Below, in pieces: positions 25,586 through 35,260 of a stretch of 58,391 nucleotides of DNA. Source of the stretch: Billgrantia kenyensis. Its GTDB lineage: Bacteria; Pseudomonadota; Gammaproteobacteria; Pseudomonadales; Halomonadaceae. The stretch's first letter is position 1; each line of letters begins with the position of its first letter. The position numbers and the translations under genes are program-made. Below the pieces are notes generated by a model that saw only the letters and a program-made list of their open reading frames with translations, did not search any database and was not told where the DNA came from. The stretch is taken from positions 1 through 58,391 of the forward strand of contig NZ_JACEFT010000024.1 of the NCBI RefSeq assembly GCF_013697085.1, in the 5' to 3' direction.

Positions 25586-26400
25586 GCCATGAAGGCGCGA
25601 ATACGTGCCACCCGGCGCAGGTCGGGGTGGGTCAGCAGCCACAGGTCGGTGGCCAGCTCGGGGATTGGCTCGCCGAGTCGCGTAAGGGCCGGTTCGGCAT
25701 CGGCGAGATAGCAGGGCAGCACGGCACGACCGAGACCGTCGCGGGCGGCGGCCAGCATGCCGAACATGGTGTCGACGCGATAACGGCAGCGCTCGTTGGC
25801 TCCCTGCCCGGCCATCCAGGCGTCGAGTGTGGCATAGCCCAGGTGGCGGTCCGGCCCGACCCAGGCATCGGCGGCGCCATCGGCACGGGCGTAAACGGCC
25901 TGGGCGATGCTGCCGGCCCGCCGCCCCACCAAGTGCTCGGGTGGCGTGGGCGAGGGCCGCACCGCCACGTCGGCGTCGCGCTGGGAGAGATTGAACAGCT
26001 GGTTGGAGACCGCCACCTCGAGCACGATTTCGGGATGCGCACGCTGGAAGCCGGCGAAGATCGGCGACAGCAGCCCCATCAGCAGCGTGTCGGTGGTAGT
26101 CACGCGGATGGTGCCGGAGAGGCGCAGGTCACGCCCCACCACACGCCGCTCGGCACCCAGCACCTCGGTTTCCACACGGGCGGCGGTTGCCGCCAGGTCC
26201 TCCCCTGCCGGGGTCGCCGCGTAGCCCGTGCGCGAGCGCTCGAACAGTGCCACCCCCAGACGCCGCTCGATGGCATTCAGGCGGCGGAACACCGTGGCGT
26301 GACTGGCCCCCAGCCGACGTCCGGCGCCGGACAACGAGCCCGCCTCGGCGATGGCCTGCACCACGCGCAGGTCGTCCCACTGTAGCGACTGCTCGTTCAC
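25549..26400 (-). CDS. LysR-family transcriptional regulator
   Basis: 283 residues with a GTG start at 26400 behind GGGAGTGAGCC. WDDLRVVQAIAEAGSLSGAGRRLG, HATVFRRLNAIERRLGVALF and the usual effector domain identify it. It lies 43 bases downstream of the zinc alcohol dehydrogenase gene on the same strand, so the two may form an operon, unlike the common divergent arrangement. The 3' end overlaps the AraC gene by 37 bases in the opposite direction. Confidence 0.9.
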   Translation of the reverse strand: MNEQSLQWDDLRVVQAIAEAGSLSGAGRRLGASHATVFRRLNAIERRLGVALFERSRTGYAATPAGEDLAATAARVETEVLGAERRVVGRDLRLSGTIRVTTTDTLLMGLLSPIFAGFQRAHPEIVLEVAVSNQLFNLSQRDADVAVRPSPTPPEHLVGRRAGSIAQAVYARADGAADAWVGPDRHLGYATLDAWMAGQGANERCRYRVDTMFGMLAAARDGLGRAVLPCYLADAEPALTRLGEPIPELATDLWLLTHPDLRRVARIRAFMAYVAEALAGRVK

Positions 26401-26443
26401 GGCTCACTCCCATCCAGCGCTGGCATGACACACCGGCCGTTGT

Positions 26444-27484
26444 TCAGAACTCGGTCACCACGGTCACGCCGATGCCCTGGAACTCGTCCATGCTCGTCAA
26501 CGCCTCGATCGACCGTTCCAGGCTGATCCTCTGGCCGACCAGCCTCTCGGGCGAAAGCTTGCCGGTTTGGATCATGTCGAGCATGGCGCCGTAGCGATAG
26601 GCCTGCATGCCGTGGCTGCCGAGGATCTCGAGCTCGTGGGCAATCACCTTGCTCATCGGAATGGCCGGCGTGCTGTGATCGGCCAGCATGAGCCCGACCT
26701 GAACGTGCTTGCCGCGCTTGCGCAGGTTGCTGATCGAATTGAAGCAAGTGGTGGGGTGTCCCAGTGCATCCAGCGACACGTGGGCACCGCCCCGCGTCAC
26801 CTCGATGACCGCCTCGGCAACGTCCGCCACCTCGGTGGCGTTCACGGTGGCGACCGCACCCAATTCACGGGCCAACAGGAGTTTCTCGGCCGAGATGTCG
26901 ACGGCCACCACGTTGGCGCCCACGGCATTGGCAATCATGATCGCGGAGAGGCCGACGCCGCCGCAGCCGTGCACCGCCAGCCACTGCCCGGCGGATGCCT
27001 TGCCCTGGTCGACCACGGCGCGAAACGAGGTCACGAAACGGCAGCCCAGGCTGGCCGCCGTGGCGAAGTCCAGCGTCTCCGGCAAGGCCACCAGGTTGAC
27101 ATCCGCCTGGTGGATGCCGACGTACTCGGCAAACGAGCCCCAGTGGGTGAAGCCGGGCTGGAACTGGCTGTCGCAGACCTGGTGATGGCCGGCGTAGCAC
27201 TCGGGGCAGCTGCCGCAGCCGCCGACGAACGGCACCGTGACGCGATCGCCGACGCGCCATTGCTTCACGTCCTTGCCCACCGCCTCGACGATGCCCGCCA
27301 GCTCGTGCCCCGGCACGTGGGGGAGCCGAATGTCGGGATCGTGCCCCATCCAGCCGTGCCAGTCGCTGCGACATACGCCCGTCGCCATCACCTTGACCAC
27401 CACGCCGTGCGCTTCCGGCGTCGGGTCAGGAAGGTGCTGGATTTGCGGCGGAGCGGAAAAGGCCTCGTAGACTACGGCTTTCAT
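26444..27484 (-). CDS. Zinc-dependent alcohol dehydrogenase
   Basis: 346 residues from the ATG at 27484 with AGAGGA upstream; a long N-terminal extension in the same frame is not coding-like. Catalytic zinc ligands are visible ([18 protein letters not shown]), as is the four-cysteine structural zinc lobe ([17 protein letters not shown]). The Rossmann motif [20 protein letters not shown] follows. It oxidises alcohols or reduces aldehydes with NAD(P); the substrate is not predictable. It is followed by a LysR gene on the same strand. Confidence 0.92.
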   Translation of the reverse strand: MKAVVYEAFSAPPQIQHLPDPTPEAHGVVVKVMATGVCRSDWHGWMGHDPDIRLPHVPGHELAGIVEAVGKDVKQWRVGDRVTVPFVGGCGSCPECYAGHHQVCDSQFQPGFTHWGSFAEYVGIHQADVNLVALPETLDFATAASLGCRFVTSFRAVVDQGKASAGQWLAVHGCGGVGLSAIMIANAVGANVVAVDISAEKLLLARELGAVATVNATEVADVAEAVIEVTRGGAHVSLDALGHPTTCFNSISNLRKRGKHVQVGLMLADHSTPAIPMSKVIAHELEILGSHGMQAYRYGAMLDMIQTGKLSPERLVGQRISLERSIEALTSMDEFQGIGVTVVTEF

Positions 27485-27614
27485 GCAGGATCCTCTCTGG
27501 CAGGCATGTTCAATCATGCAAAGTCGATTGTCATTCTTTGGGAATTTCGGTTCGTCAGCGTACAGCATAGCCTGAAGACACGCATCACGTAGGCCAGCGA
27601 AGCGGAGACCCAAG

Positions 27615-28364
27615 ATGCATGCCCTGATCGTGTTCTGCCACCCCGAACCGCGCTCGTTCAACGGCGCCCTGAAGGACGTCGCCGTCGAGACCCTGCAGCG
27701 GCAAGGCTACCGGGTCGAAGTCTCGGATCTCTACGCCGAAGGCTTCGATCCGCTGGAACGGCCAAGCCACTACGGCGAGCGCGCCGAGCCAGGGACGTTC
27801 CTGCCCCTCACCGAACAGCGACACGCCTATGAGGGGGGCTTTCTGCCCGCCGACGTGAAGCGTGAGATCGAGCGCCTGGAGCGTGCCGATCTGGTGATCC
27901 TGCAGTTTCCGCTGTGGTGGCACGCCCAGCCGGCCATGCTCAAGGGCTGGTTCGATCGGGTGTTCGTCTACGGCGGGCTCTACAGCGGCCGTATGCGCTA
28001 CGACCGCGGCCGTTTTCCCGAGAAGCGGGTGATGCTCTCGGTGACCACCGGGGCCCCGGCGCCGACCTTCACCCGGCATGGCCGCAGCGGCCATATCGTG
28101 GCGCTACTGTGGCCGATCCACTACTCGCTCTACTATCTGGGTGTCAGCGTGCTGCCACCCCAGGTCACCTACGGGGTGCAGGGCGGCGGGCTGAGCTACC
28201 AGGACGAGGCGGCGTTCCGTGAACGCCTGGAAGCGGAGAAGGCCGCCTGGGCACGGCGGCTGGAAGGGCTCGAAGACGAGGCAGCAATTCCCTTCGCCGG
28301 CTGGGACGACTGGGACGAACAGGGGGTGCTCAAGGCCGAGCACCCCCGAGCCTGGCAGCTGTAG
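27615..28364 (+). CDS. NAD(P)H dehydrogenase (quinone), NQO1-like
   Basis: 249 residues. [20 protein letters not shown] is the FMN/FAD-binding flavodoxin loop, and [25 protein letters not shown] and [12 protein letters not shown] are family blocks. It acts as a two-electron reductase of quinones or related electrophiles in the cytoplasm. It is divergent from the zinc alcohol dehydrogenase with 130 bases between. A perfect GC-rich hairpin lies inside its last codons. Confidence 0.9.
   Translation: MHALIVFCHPEPRSFNGALKDVAVETLQRQGYRVEVSDLYAEGFDPLERPSHYGERAEPGTFLPLTEQRHAYEGGFLPADVKREIERLERADLVILQFPLWWHAQPAMLKGWFDRVFVYGGLYSGRMRYDRGRFPEKRVMLSVTTGAPAPTFTRHGRSGHIVALLWPIHYSLYYLGVSVLPPQVTYGVQGGGLSYQDEAAFRERLEAEKAAWARRLEGLEDEAAIPFAGWDDWDEQGVLKAEHPRAWQL
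28322..28347 (+). repeat. Perfect 10-bp hairpin inside the 3' end of the quinone reductase gene
   Basis: GGGGGTGCTC (28322-28331) and GAGCACCCCC (28338-28347) flank a 6-base loop, 17 bases before the stop end. There is no T-tract downstream, so it is a candidate pause or RNA-stability element rather than a classic terminator. Confidence 0.55.
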
Positions 28365-28393
28365 GCTTCGCGATGGTGAGAAAGAAGTGGCCG

Positions 28394-28999
28394 CTAGGGC
28401 GCGAAGCGCTCTCTCAGCGGCGCAATCGCCACGTCACGCGGCTCGCCATCGAAGTCGTCCTGAATCAGCTCCACGGCACGCTGTTCGAGGTAGCGCCCTG
28501 CCCCTTCCACCTCGGCGATGCGCTGCATGTCGGCCAGCGCTTCGATGAGCTGAGGCGTCAGGCGGTCGAGGACCGGGCGTACCTCTTCGGCGAGATCGGG
28601 CGGATCGGCGAAGGTGGAGCGCCCCTCCTGCAGCCATTGATGGTGCAGGCGCCGCTGGACCTGCTTGCTGGCCTCGAACTGCTTGTCGAAGAATCGCCGG
28701 GCGAAGGCATCATCGACGCCGGCTGCCTCGGCATCCTCTGCCACCTGATCGAGAATCTGCGCCTCGCGCTCCGGTGCCTCGATGGGTTCGCCGCTGTTCC
28801 ACTTGGACTGGGCCACCAGCGGCGCCACGTCAAGCCGCTCGTCGATCAATACCAGCATGCGGTCGATGGCCGCCTTGTCCTCGTCGGGTGGCTCCGGTGG
28901 CTGCATCTGACACCCTGCCAGCAGCAGGGCCATCAGCAGCGTCAGGAGAAGCGGCAAGGCGCCGGGTGTCATAGGGTTTCGTTTCGGATGGCAACGCAT
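28394..28999 (-). CDS. Lipoprotein chorismate mutase, gamma-type AroQ
   Basis: 201 residues. A lipoprotein signal (basic start, LLLTLLMALLLAGC) places it at an envelope membrane facing the periplasm; the longer start at 28999 is kept because it supplies the positive n-region. Residues about 45-120 read as an AroQ domain of the secreted gamma class: LIDERLDVAPLVAQSKW, PIEAPEREAQIL and FFDKQFEASKQVQ hold the arginine, lysine and glutamine positions of the active site. It converts chorismate to prephenate, but why this happens outside the cytoplasm is not understood for the class. Confidence 0.85.
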   Translation of the reverse strand: MRCHPKRNPMTPGALPLLLTLLMALLLAGCQMQPPEPPDEDKAAIDRMLVLIDERLDVAPLVAQSKWNSGEPIEAPEREAQILDQVAEDAEAAGVDDAFARRFFDKQFEASKQVQRRLHHQWLQEGRSTFADPPDLAEEVRPVLDRLTPQLIEALADMQRIAEVEGAGRYLEQRAVELIQDDFDGEPRDVAIAPLRERFAP

Positions 29000-29090
29000 C
29001 GGGATTCGACTCGCTCCGTTGGGTTCCGAGCCAGTGTGGCAGGTATATCGCCTCTCTTCCTGTATCAGAATGTTCAGCTTGGCGAGGCAT

Positions 29091-29117
29091 TAAAGTTGAC
29101 GGAGCATCGGCCGATAT
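29091..29117 (+). promoter_or_regulatory. Sigma-28 (FliA) promoter of the chemoreceptor gene
   Basis: TAAAGTTG (29091-29098), 11 bases, GCCGATAT (29110-29117) matches the flagellar sigma-28 consensus TAAAGTTT-N11-GCCGATAA at 14 of 16 positions with the exact spacing. It lies 88 bases upstream of the methyl-accepting chemotaxis protein start. Confidence 0.85.
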
Positions 29118-29205
29118 CTGCAGAGCAATTTTTGTACAAAATCCATACATGAGAAAGAGTTAATACAAAGATTGCTAACGATGCTTCCCGTCCCTGGAGT
29201 CGCCC

Positions 29206-30714
29206 ATGTCCCAACCTGCCATCAGCCTCTCGCATCACTTTCAGCGCACCGACAAGATCATGTGGTTCCCGGCATGCGCTTTCCTGCTGCTCTGCCTAGG
29301 GGTCGGGCTGACTACGGGAACCCTGTGGCTCGCCCTTGCCTTTGGCATCACCGCCTTTCCTCTTGCCGCCTTGCTGCAGTGGAAGTGGCCCGGTCATATC
29401 GTCAACGGCTTCGCCAAGGCAGCGCTGTTCATGGGCCTTTCGATGGTCTTGATCGAACAGAGCGGCGGCTTGATCGAGGCGCACTTCAGCATCTTCATCA
29501 TGCTCGCCGTGCTGATCCTCTACAGCGACTGGCGCGTAATTGCCTTCGGCGGGCTGGTCATTGCCGTGCACCACGTGTTATTCACCTGGCTTCAGCATCT
29601 TGGACACGTGCACCTCTATCAGAGCCTGGGCAGCCATGTCCAAGCAGCCAGCCTCTTCGAATGCCTGCTGATGCATGCCGGCGCCGTGGTAGCCCAGGTC
29701 ATCGTACTCGGGTATCTGGCCCGTGAGCTGCGCCATATGGTCGACGACAGCCTGACCGTATGCGAAGTGGCAGAGCGCGCCGGCGGCGGCCGGCTCGATA
29801 ACGTCTTCACCCAGGCACAACTTGGCCGCCCTGCTATCGCGGCCATGGCGCGCATGCAGCACAAACTCGCCGATACGCTGCTCAAGGCGAGCGAAGCGGC
29901 CACGCAGGTGGACGTGCTGAGCGAGGGTCTTTTCAGTGCTCATGACGACATTCGCAGCCAGGCCGGCCAAAACAGTGCCCAGGTGGAACGGGTCTCTTCG
30001 GCTGCCACTGAAATGGCCGCAACCACCCGTGAAAGCGTCGATCAAGCATCTCAGGCCAGGCAGCTTGCGAGCGCAGCCGAAGGCGCCGCCCGCCACGGCA
30101 GCGAGAAAGCCACTGCCCTGCGCGAGGCCATGCAGGTACTGGAAGAACACGCTCACAGCATTGCCGCCCTGCTGGGCGAAATCGACGAGATCACCTTTCA
30201 AACCAATCTGCTGGCACTCAATGCCTCGGTGGAGGCTGCAAGGGCCGGCGAACATGGCCGTGGCTTCGCCGTGGTGGCAAGCGAGGTACGCACGCTGGCA
30301 AGCCGCACCAGCGACACGGCCGGGCGCATTCGCGAGCGGGTGCAGCAAACCGGCGATAGCGTACGTCACGGCGTGCAGCAGACCCAGGAGGTGGATGGCA
30401 CCATGCAGCAAATGCTGAATGCGTTCCGCGACGTGGCCACTCGTTTGGCCGAAATCGATAGCGCCACGTCGCAACAGCATCAGGGAATCGAGGATCTGGA
30501 AGCCAGCGTCAGCGAGATGCAGTCTTCGCTGCACCACTCCGCACACTCCCTTGGCGAAGCTCATCGCCTGGCGGAACAGCTCACCACGGTGGCCAGCTCG
30601 CTCAATGCCGCTATCGGCGAATTCCAGCTGTTGGGAACCGCCGATACGCTGCCGAGGGCAACGGGCAGCCTGCCGGGCACAGCCCGGCATACCTCCCTGC
30701 CCGCCCTGGCATGA
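29206..30714 (+). CDS. Methyl-accepting chemotaxis protein with a multi-helix membrane sensor
   Basis: 502 residues. Residues about 18-190 form five or six membrane helices with no large periplasmic domain; the block [20 protein letters not shown] and IAVHHVLF recurs in other membrane-sensor proteins. The cytoplasmic part is a complete signalling coiled coil with the conserved tip [20 protein letters not shown] and [15 protein letters not shown]. There is no C-terminal CheR/CheB-binding pentapeptide. It relays a membrane-level or redox-type stimulus to CheA (inference). A sigma-28 promoter ties it to the flagellar regulon. Confidence 0.92.
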   Translation: MSQPAISLSHHFQRTDKIMWFPACAFLLLCLGVGLTTGTLWLALAFGITAFPLAALLQWKWPGHIVNGFAKAALFMGLSMVLIEQSGGLIEAHFSIFIMLAVLILYSDWRVIAFGGLVIAVHHVLFTWLQHLGHVHLYQSLGSHVQAASLFECLLMHAGAVVAQVIVLGYLARELRHMVDDSLTVCEVAERAGGGRLDNVFTQAQLGRPAIAAMARMQHKLADTLLKASEAATQVDVLSEGLFSAHDDIRSQAGQNSAQVERVSSAATEMAATTRESVDQASQARQLASAAEGAARHGSEKATALREAMQVLEEHAHSIAALLGEIDEITFQTNLLALNASVEAARAGEHGRGFAVVASEVRTLASRTSDTAGRIRERVQQTGDSVRHGVQQTQEVDGTMQQMLNAFRDVATRLAEIDSATSQQHQGIEDLEASVSEMQSSLHHSAHSLGEAHRLAEQLTTVASSLNAAIGEFQLLGTADTLPRATGSLPGTARHTSLPALA

Positions 30715-30719
30715 GGGCA

Positions 30720-30752
30720 GGCGCCCGGCTCGCCGAGCGGCAGTCGGGCGCC
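30720..30752. terminator. Inverted repeat between convergent genes
   Basis: GGCGCCCG (30720-30727) and CGGGCGCC (30745-30752) are perfect arms 17 bases apart in the 45-base gap between the chemoreceptor and the EAL protein genes. There is no T-run, so its terminator role is only suggested by position. Confidence 0.4.
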
Positions 30753-30759
30753 GCTGGCA

Positions 30760-32571
30760 CTATGCAGTTCGTGCTGCCAGCCAGGTTTCGAAGTCTACCG
30801 CCTCCAGCGGTCGTGACATCAGGAATCCCTGCGCTTCGTTGCAGCCCAGCGACTCCAGGTAATCGTAGGTTTGCTGCGTTTCCACCCCTTCGGCCACCAC
30901 ACGGTAGCCGAGGTTGTGGGCCATGTTGAGCATCGACTCGACCAGCGTACGACTGCGCGGAGTGTCATCCAGCCCCTTGATGAAGGAACGATCGATCTTG
31001 ACCACCTGAGCGGGAATGTCCTGCAGGTAGGCCAGGCTGCTGTAGCCGGTACCGAAATCGTCGATAGCGATGCGGATGCCCGCTTCGATGAGGCTATCGA
31101 GCTGCTGCCAGGCGGCGCGTCCCTGTCCGATGAGCGCAGTTTCCGTCAGCTCTAGCTCGATGGCGGAGACGGGCAGACCGGCTTCGTGCACCTGGGCAAG
31201 CAAACGCTCAGCGAAGTCGGGCTCTTCCAGATTGCAGGCCGACACGTTGAGTGACATGCCGATATTCAGCTTCTGCCGATGCCAGGCCTGAGCCTGGGCA
31301 ATGGCCGAGTAGACGACCCAGGCCGTCAGCGATCGGGCCAGGGGTGTGTTCTCGATGAGGGGAATGAACTCGGAGGGCGAGACTTCACCAAGCTGGGGGT
31401 GGCGCCAGCGCAGCAGAGCCTCGACGCCCAGGCAGGCATTCGTTTGCATGTCGATGCGCGGCTGGTACACCAGGCGCAGCTGATCAGGGGCGTTCAGTGC
31501 GGCACGGAAATCGGCGAGCAGCATGAAGCGTCGCCGATGGCTGGCATCCAACGCCTGGGAATAGACTCCCGCTCCCACTTCACTCAGGCGTGCGTCCTGG
31601 CAGGCGCTGTGTGCAGTGCGCAATACGTCGCCAGGCTGGTTCTCTCCCAAGTACACCGGCGTGGCGCCCACCACGGGATGCACCAGGATCGGCGCTTCAC
31701 GGATCAGTGTCAGCGACAACAGTGTCTCACGCAGGCGCAACGCCCCATCGATCAACTCGTCGTCGCCGCACCCTTCCACCAGATGAACGAACTGGCACAG
31801 CCCCACGCAGTAGAGTTTCTGCTCCTCGCCCAGCACCTCCTGCAAGCCGCGCGCCGCCAATCGCGAGAGCTCATCGACGTAGGTCGGTCCCATGACCCGG
31901 TTCAAGGTGCTCACCTGGCTGCTGTCGAGCACTTCTGTGAAGAGGGCGCAATGGTGGCGGCCGAAGGCATCACGTGCCATATCATCAAGGTCTTCAGCCA
32001 GTTGGCTGCGGTTGGGAAGCCCGGTTAGCGGATCGATTCGACCGACGGCGTGCTGCAACTCGATTTGCGCCATGACCATGGCGGCCATGTCCTTGAGGAG
32101 GGCGATATCATCTTCGCTGATCTCGCGGGGCTGGGTGTCTAGCACGCACATGGCGCCCAAGGTGTAACCATCTTGGGTCTGCAACGGTGCGCCAGCATAA
32201 AATCGGATGCCGGAATCGGCCAGTACGCTATCCCGGTAGGTAGAGGACTCAAGCATGTCGGGCACGACCAACACTGTGGACTCATCAGCCACCTCTGCGC
32301 AGCACGCTTTGAAGCGCGGGATCTCCCAATGCTCGACCCCCACCCGCGACTTGAACCATTGCCGATCGGCATCGGTTAGCGAGACTGCCGCAATGGGCAT
32401 ATTGAAGTACTTGCTGGCCAGGCGTGTGATGCGGTCGAAACTTTCGCTGGGCGGCGTATCCAACAGCTTGAGCTGGCGCAGCGCATAGAGCCTAGCCTGC
32501 TCGTAGTCGAGATCGTGAACGTCGTCGTACATCGAGGGGTCCCTGCCAGTTCGTGCCGGCACTTTATTCAT
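30760..32571 (-). CDS. GAF - degenerate GGDEF - EAL protein, probable c-di-GMP phosphodiesterase
   Basis: 603 residues with GGGAG before the ATG. Residues about 40-170 form a GAF sensor (FDRITRLASKYFNMPIAAVSL, later GAPLQTQDGYTLGAMCVLD). Residues about 185-345 are a GGDEF fold that lacks the GGDEF signature. Residues about 360-600 are an EAL domain with the catalytic motifs kept: GVEALLRWRH, LELTETAL, IAIDDFGTGYSSLAYL, KIDRSFIKGL and VVAEGVET. It should hydrolyse c-di-GMP under control of the GAF domain. Lying next to a sigma-28 chemoreceptor, it may link c-di-GMP to motility (inference). Confidence 0.92.
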   Translation of the reverse strand: MNKVPARTGRDPSMYDDVHDLDYEQARLYALRQLKLLDTPPSESFDRITRLASKYFNMPIAAVSLTDADRQWFKSRVGVEHWEIPRFKACCAEVADESTVLVVPDMLESSTYRDSVLADSGIRFYAGAPLQTQDGYTLGAMCVLDTQPREISEDDIALLKDMAAMVMAQIELQHAVGRIDPLTGLPNRSQLAEDLDDMARDAFGRHHCALFTEVLDSSQVSTLNRVMGPTYVDELSRLAARGLQEVLGEEQKLYCVGLCQFVHLVEGCGDDELIDGALRLRETLLSLTLIREAPILVHPVVGATPVYLGENQPGDVLRTAHSACQDARLSEVGAGVYSQALDASHRRRFMLLADFRAALNAPDQLRLVYQPRIDMQTNACLGVEALLRWRHPQLGEVSPSEFIPLIENTPLARSLTAWVVYSAIAQAQAWHRQKLNIGMSLNVSACNLEEPDFAERLLAQVHEAGLPVSAIELELTETALIGQGRAAWQQLDSLIEAGIRIAIDDFGTGYSSLAYLQDIPAQVVKIDRSFIKGLDDTPRSRTLVESMLNMAHNLGYRVVAEGVETQQTYDYLESLGCNEAQGFLMSRPLEAVDFETWLAARTA

Positions 32572-32663
32572 CGTTCTCCCTCAAGCCTAGTCAAATGCTG
32601 CTATCGCCACTATAGCGTGGGTTACCCCCAGCCTGCCGAATCTCGACAGTACAGCTCCCAGGC

Positions 32664-33566
32664 TCAGCGCTCCCGCTGAGACTCCCGCCACTCCTCTGCG
32701 GCTTCCTCGACACCGGGCTCGTCGCTGCGGTTGCGCATCCCCTGGCGGTACGCCTCCTCCTCGCGCACGTCGTCGATCACGCTCATCAGCTCGCCGACGT
32801 CCACAGTGCCGGTGTCATGCTCGAAGCAGCCGGTCAGTTGGCTCTCCGGGTGCAGCTCGCCAGCTTCGTAGAGCGCCCAGATCTCCTTAGCGTAGTCGGT
32901 GGCCAGCAGCTCCGGGGCAAAGCGGCCGAAGTAGCGGCGCATGTTGTCGACGTCGCGTTCGAACATCCACTCGGCGCTGTTGTTGCCGGCGGCGTCCACC
33001 GCCTGGGGCAGGTCGATGATCACCGGCCCGTCGGTGGCGAGCAGTACGTTGAACTCGGAAAGGTCGCCGTGCACCAGGCCGGCGCACAGCATCTTGACCA
33101 CGTCGCGCAGGATCTTGGCGTAGTACTCCCGGGCCTGCTCGGGGCTCAGGGTCACGTCGTCCAGGCGCGGGGCGGTCAGGCCCTCGGCATCGCTGATCAT
33201 CTCCATCAGCAGCACGCCGTCGATGAAGCCGTAGGGCTTGGGCACCCGCACCTCCGCCGCCGCCAGCCGGTAGAGGGCGTCGACCTCGGCGTTGAGCCAG
33301 GCCTGCTCCTGCTCTTTCTGGCCGTAGCGGGTCTTCTTGGCCATGGCCCGCGAGCGGCGGCTGTTGCGCTCGCGGCGCCCCTCCTGGTACTGCACCGCCT
33401 GCTTGAAGCTGCGCTGCTTGGCCTCCTTGAAGACCTTGGCGCAGCGGCGCTCGCCGTGGGAAATCACCACGAAGACCTGGGCTTCCTTGCCGCTCATCAG
33501 CTGGCTCTCGACTTCGTCGATCAGGCCGTCGTCGATCAGCGGCTGCAATCGCTTGGGTACCTTCAC
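32664..33566 (-). CDS. RIO-type serine protein kinase
   Basis: 300 residues with a GTG start behind AGGAGG. The RIO kinase elements are visible: SGKEAQVFVV as the flexible ATP loop, CAKVFKEAKQRSFKQ with the ATP-anchoring lysine, GLVHGDLSEFNVLL as the catalytic loop and VIIDLPQAVD as the metal-binding loop. Bacterial RIO kinases are little studied, and ribosome-related roles are assumed from the eukaryotic members. It lies 28 bases downstream of the DbpA-type RNA helicase on the same strand, which fits a shared rRNA-related operon. Confidence 0.92.
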   Translation of the reverse strand: MKVPKRLQPLIDDGLIDEVESQLMSGKEAQVFVVISHGERRCAKVFKEAKQRSFKQAVQYQEGRRERNSRRSRAMAKKTRYGQKEQEQAWLNAEVDALYRLAAAEVRVPKPYGFIDGVLLMEMISDAEGLTAPRLDDVTLSPEQAREYYAKILRDVVKMLCAGLVHGDLSEFNVLLATDGPVIIDLPQAVDAAGNNSAEWMFERDVDNMRRYFGRFAPELLATDYAKEIWALYEAGELHPESQLTGCFEHDTGTVDVGELMSVIDDVREEEAYRQGMRNRSDEPGVEEAAEEWRESQRER

Positions 33567-33594
33567 CTCTCCTCCTAACTGTTCACAGCGCCAG

Positions 33595-34995
33595 TCAGCG
33601 GCTGACGCGCCGGGCGCGGAACGAGCGCCCCTTGAGCTTGCCCGTGCCGAGCTGGGCCAGCGCCGCCTTGGCGACCTCGCGCCGCACCGCCACGTAGGCG
33701 CTGCGCTCCAGCACCTTGATCTTGCCTACCTGGGCCCCCTCGATGCCACCCTCGCCGGTCAAGGCGCCGAGAATATCGCCGGGGCGCACTTTCTGCTTCT
33801 TGCCGCCGTCGAGCTGCAGCGTGGCCATCTCCGGCAGGAAGGGCTCCTGTGCCAGCACGCTGCGCGGCGGCAGCGGCGCCTCCTCCAGTGCTTCGCCGAG
33901 AAACTCGTTGAGCCGCTCGAGGCGATAGGCCTCGCCCGCGCTGACCAGGGTGCAGGCGATGCCGGAACCACCGGCACGGCCGGTACGCCCGACGCGATGC
34001 ACGTGCACTTCCAGGTCGCGGGCGATCTGGTAATTGAATACCGCATCCAGCGCGGCGATATCCAACCCGCGGGCCGCCACGTCGGTGGCTACCAGGATGG
34101 AGACGCTGTGATTGGCGAACAGTACCAGGATGCGGTCGCGATCGCGCTGCTCCAGGTCGCCGTGCAGCGCCAGGGCGCTGAAGCCTGCCTCACAGAGGGC
34201 GTCGGCGAGCTCCTGGGCCTCGCGCCGGGTGTTGCAGAACACCACGCTGGAGCGCGGCCGGTGCTTAAGCAGCAGCCCGCGCAGGGCAGCGAAGCGCTCC
34301 GCCTCGTCGGCCACCCGGTAGACACGCTGGCGGATGGTGCTCTCGTCATGGCTCTCGGCCACCGCCACCTCGGCCGGCTCGCGCATCAGCCCCTGAGCGA
34401 TGTCTCGAATCTCGTCACTGAAGGTGGCGCTGAACAGCAGGGTCTGGCGGCTGGCCGGCGTCGCGCCGACGATCGCCTCCAGGCTGGGCTGAAAGCCCAT
34501 GTCGAGCATGCGGTCGGCCTCGTCCAGCACCAGCACGTCGAGCGCGGCGAGATCGAGCGAGCCCTTGCGCAGGTGCTCCTCTATACGGCCGGGCGTGCCC
34601 ACCACCACATGAGCGCCATGGGCCAGCGAGGCCAGCTGCGGGCCGAAGGGAGCGCCGCCGCACAGGGTCAGCACCTTGACGTTGGGCAGCGTGCGCGCCA
34701 GTCGCCGGATCTCGCCGGCCACCTGATCGGCCAGCTCGCGAGTCGGACAGAGCACCAGCGCCTGAACCTGAAAGCGCGAGACCTCGAGGCGGGAAAGCAG
34801 CCCCAGGCCGAACGCCGCGGTCTTGCCTGAGCCGGTCCTGGCCTGGGCGATCACATCGCGACCGGCCAGCACCGGCGGCAGGCTTGCGGCCTGGATCGGC
34901 GTCATGGCGTGGTAGCCGAGCGAATCGAGATTGGCCAGCAACTGTGGCGCCAGCGGCAGCGAGGCAAAGGCCCCGTCGTTGGGAGAGTCGGACAC
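33595..34995 (-). CDS. dbpA: DEAD-box RNA helicase DbpA
   Basis: 466 residues from a GTG at 34995, which gives an N-terminus like that of E. coli DbpA; a TTG 42 bases upstream is possible, and there is no ATG. Helicase motifs run in order: TPIQAASLP (Q motif), ARTGSGKTAAFG, PTRELADQ, VGTPGR, VLDEADRMLDMGF, SATF, VATDVAARGLD and HRVGRTGRAG. The C-terminal about 75 residues form the DbpA-type RNA-binding domain that recognises 23S rRNA hairpin 92. It acts in 50S subunit assembly. Confidence 0.93.
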   Translation of the reverse strand: MSDSPNDGAFASLPLAPQLLANLDSLGYHAMTPIQAASLPPVLAGRDVIAQARTGSGKTAAFGLGLLSRLEVSRFQVQALVLCPTRELADQVAGEIRRLARTLPNVKVLTLCGGAPFGPQLASLAHGAHVVVGTPGRIEEHLRKGSLDLAALDVLVLDEADRMLDMGFQPSLEAIVGATPASRQTLLFSATFSDEIRDIAQGLMREPAEVAVAESHDESTIRQRVYRVADEAERFAALRGLLLKHRPRSSVVFCNTRREAQELADALCEAGFSALALHGDLEQRDRDRILVLFANHSVSILVATDVAARGLDIAALDAVFNYQIARDLEVHVHRVGRTGRAGGSGIACTLVSAGEAYRLERLNEFLGEALEEAPLPPRSVLAQEPFLPEMATLQLDGGKKQKVRPGDILGALTGEGGIEGAQVGKIKVLERSAYVAVRREVAKAALAQLGTGKLKGRSFRARRVSR

Positions 34996-35140
34996 GGAAA
35001 TGGACCTGCGAGAATGAATGGCGAAGGCCCCTGCCAATGCCGGGCTTCGTCTAAAGGAAGGCGAGCAGCATAGCAGAAAATAGGGAAAGCATCGTGCTAC
35101 CGATAGTCTCGGGTCAGCAAGTGCTTACTGGGGCCGTACC

Positions 35141-35189
35141 GCGGAACGTGGTACATAGAACGTGAAACGCGGAACGTGGAACGCGAAAC
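35141..35189. repeat. Short degenerate repeats of a GGAACGTG unit
   Basis: GCGGAACGTGG (35141), GAACGTGAAAC (35158), GCGGAACGTGGAAC (35169) and GCGAAAC (35183) are variants of one unit, in the 265-base gap between dbpA and the efflux operon end. I know no function; it may be a slipped-strand expansion. Confidence 0.5.
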
Positions 35190-35194
35190 AGATG

Positions 35195-35227
35195 GAGCCG
35201 GCACGGCGCATGGCGCCATGCCGGCTC
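35195..35227 (-). terminator. Hairpin downstream of the efflux operon
   Basis: GAGCCGGCA (35195-35203) and TGCCGGCTC (35219-35227) are perfect 9-bp arms, 34 bases past the stop of the outer-membrane factor gene. Read on the minus strand it lacks a proper T-run, so it is a tentative terminator. Confidence 0.45.
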
Positions 35228-35260
35228 GTCGTCATACGGGCAAGCCAGGGGCTCGCCTTC

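Noticed and set aside
33337..34830. 497-codon open frame on the plus strand
   Set aside because: It is antisense to RIO kinase and DbpA, both of which have full motif sets.
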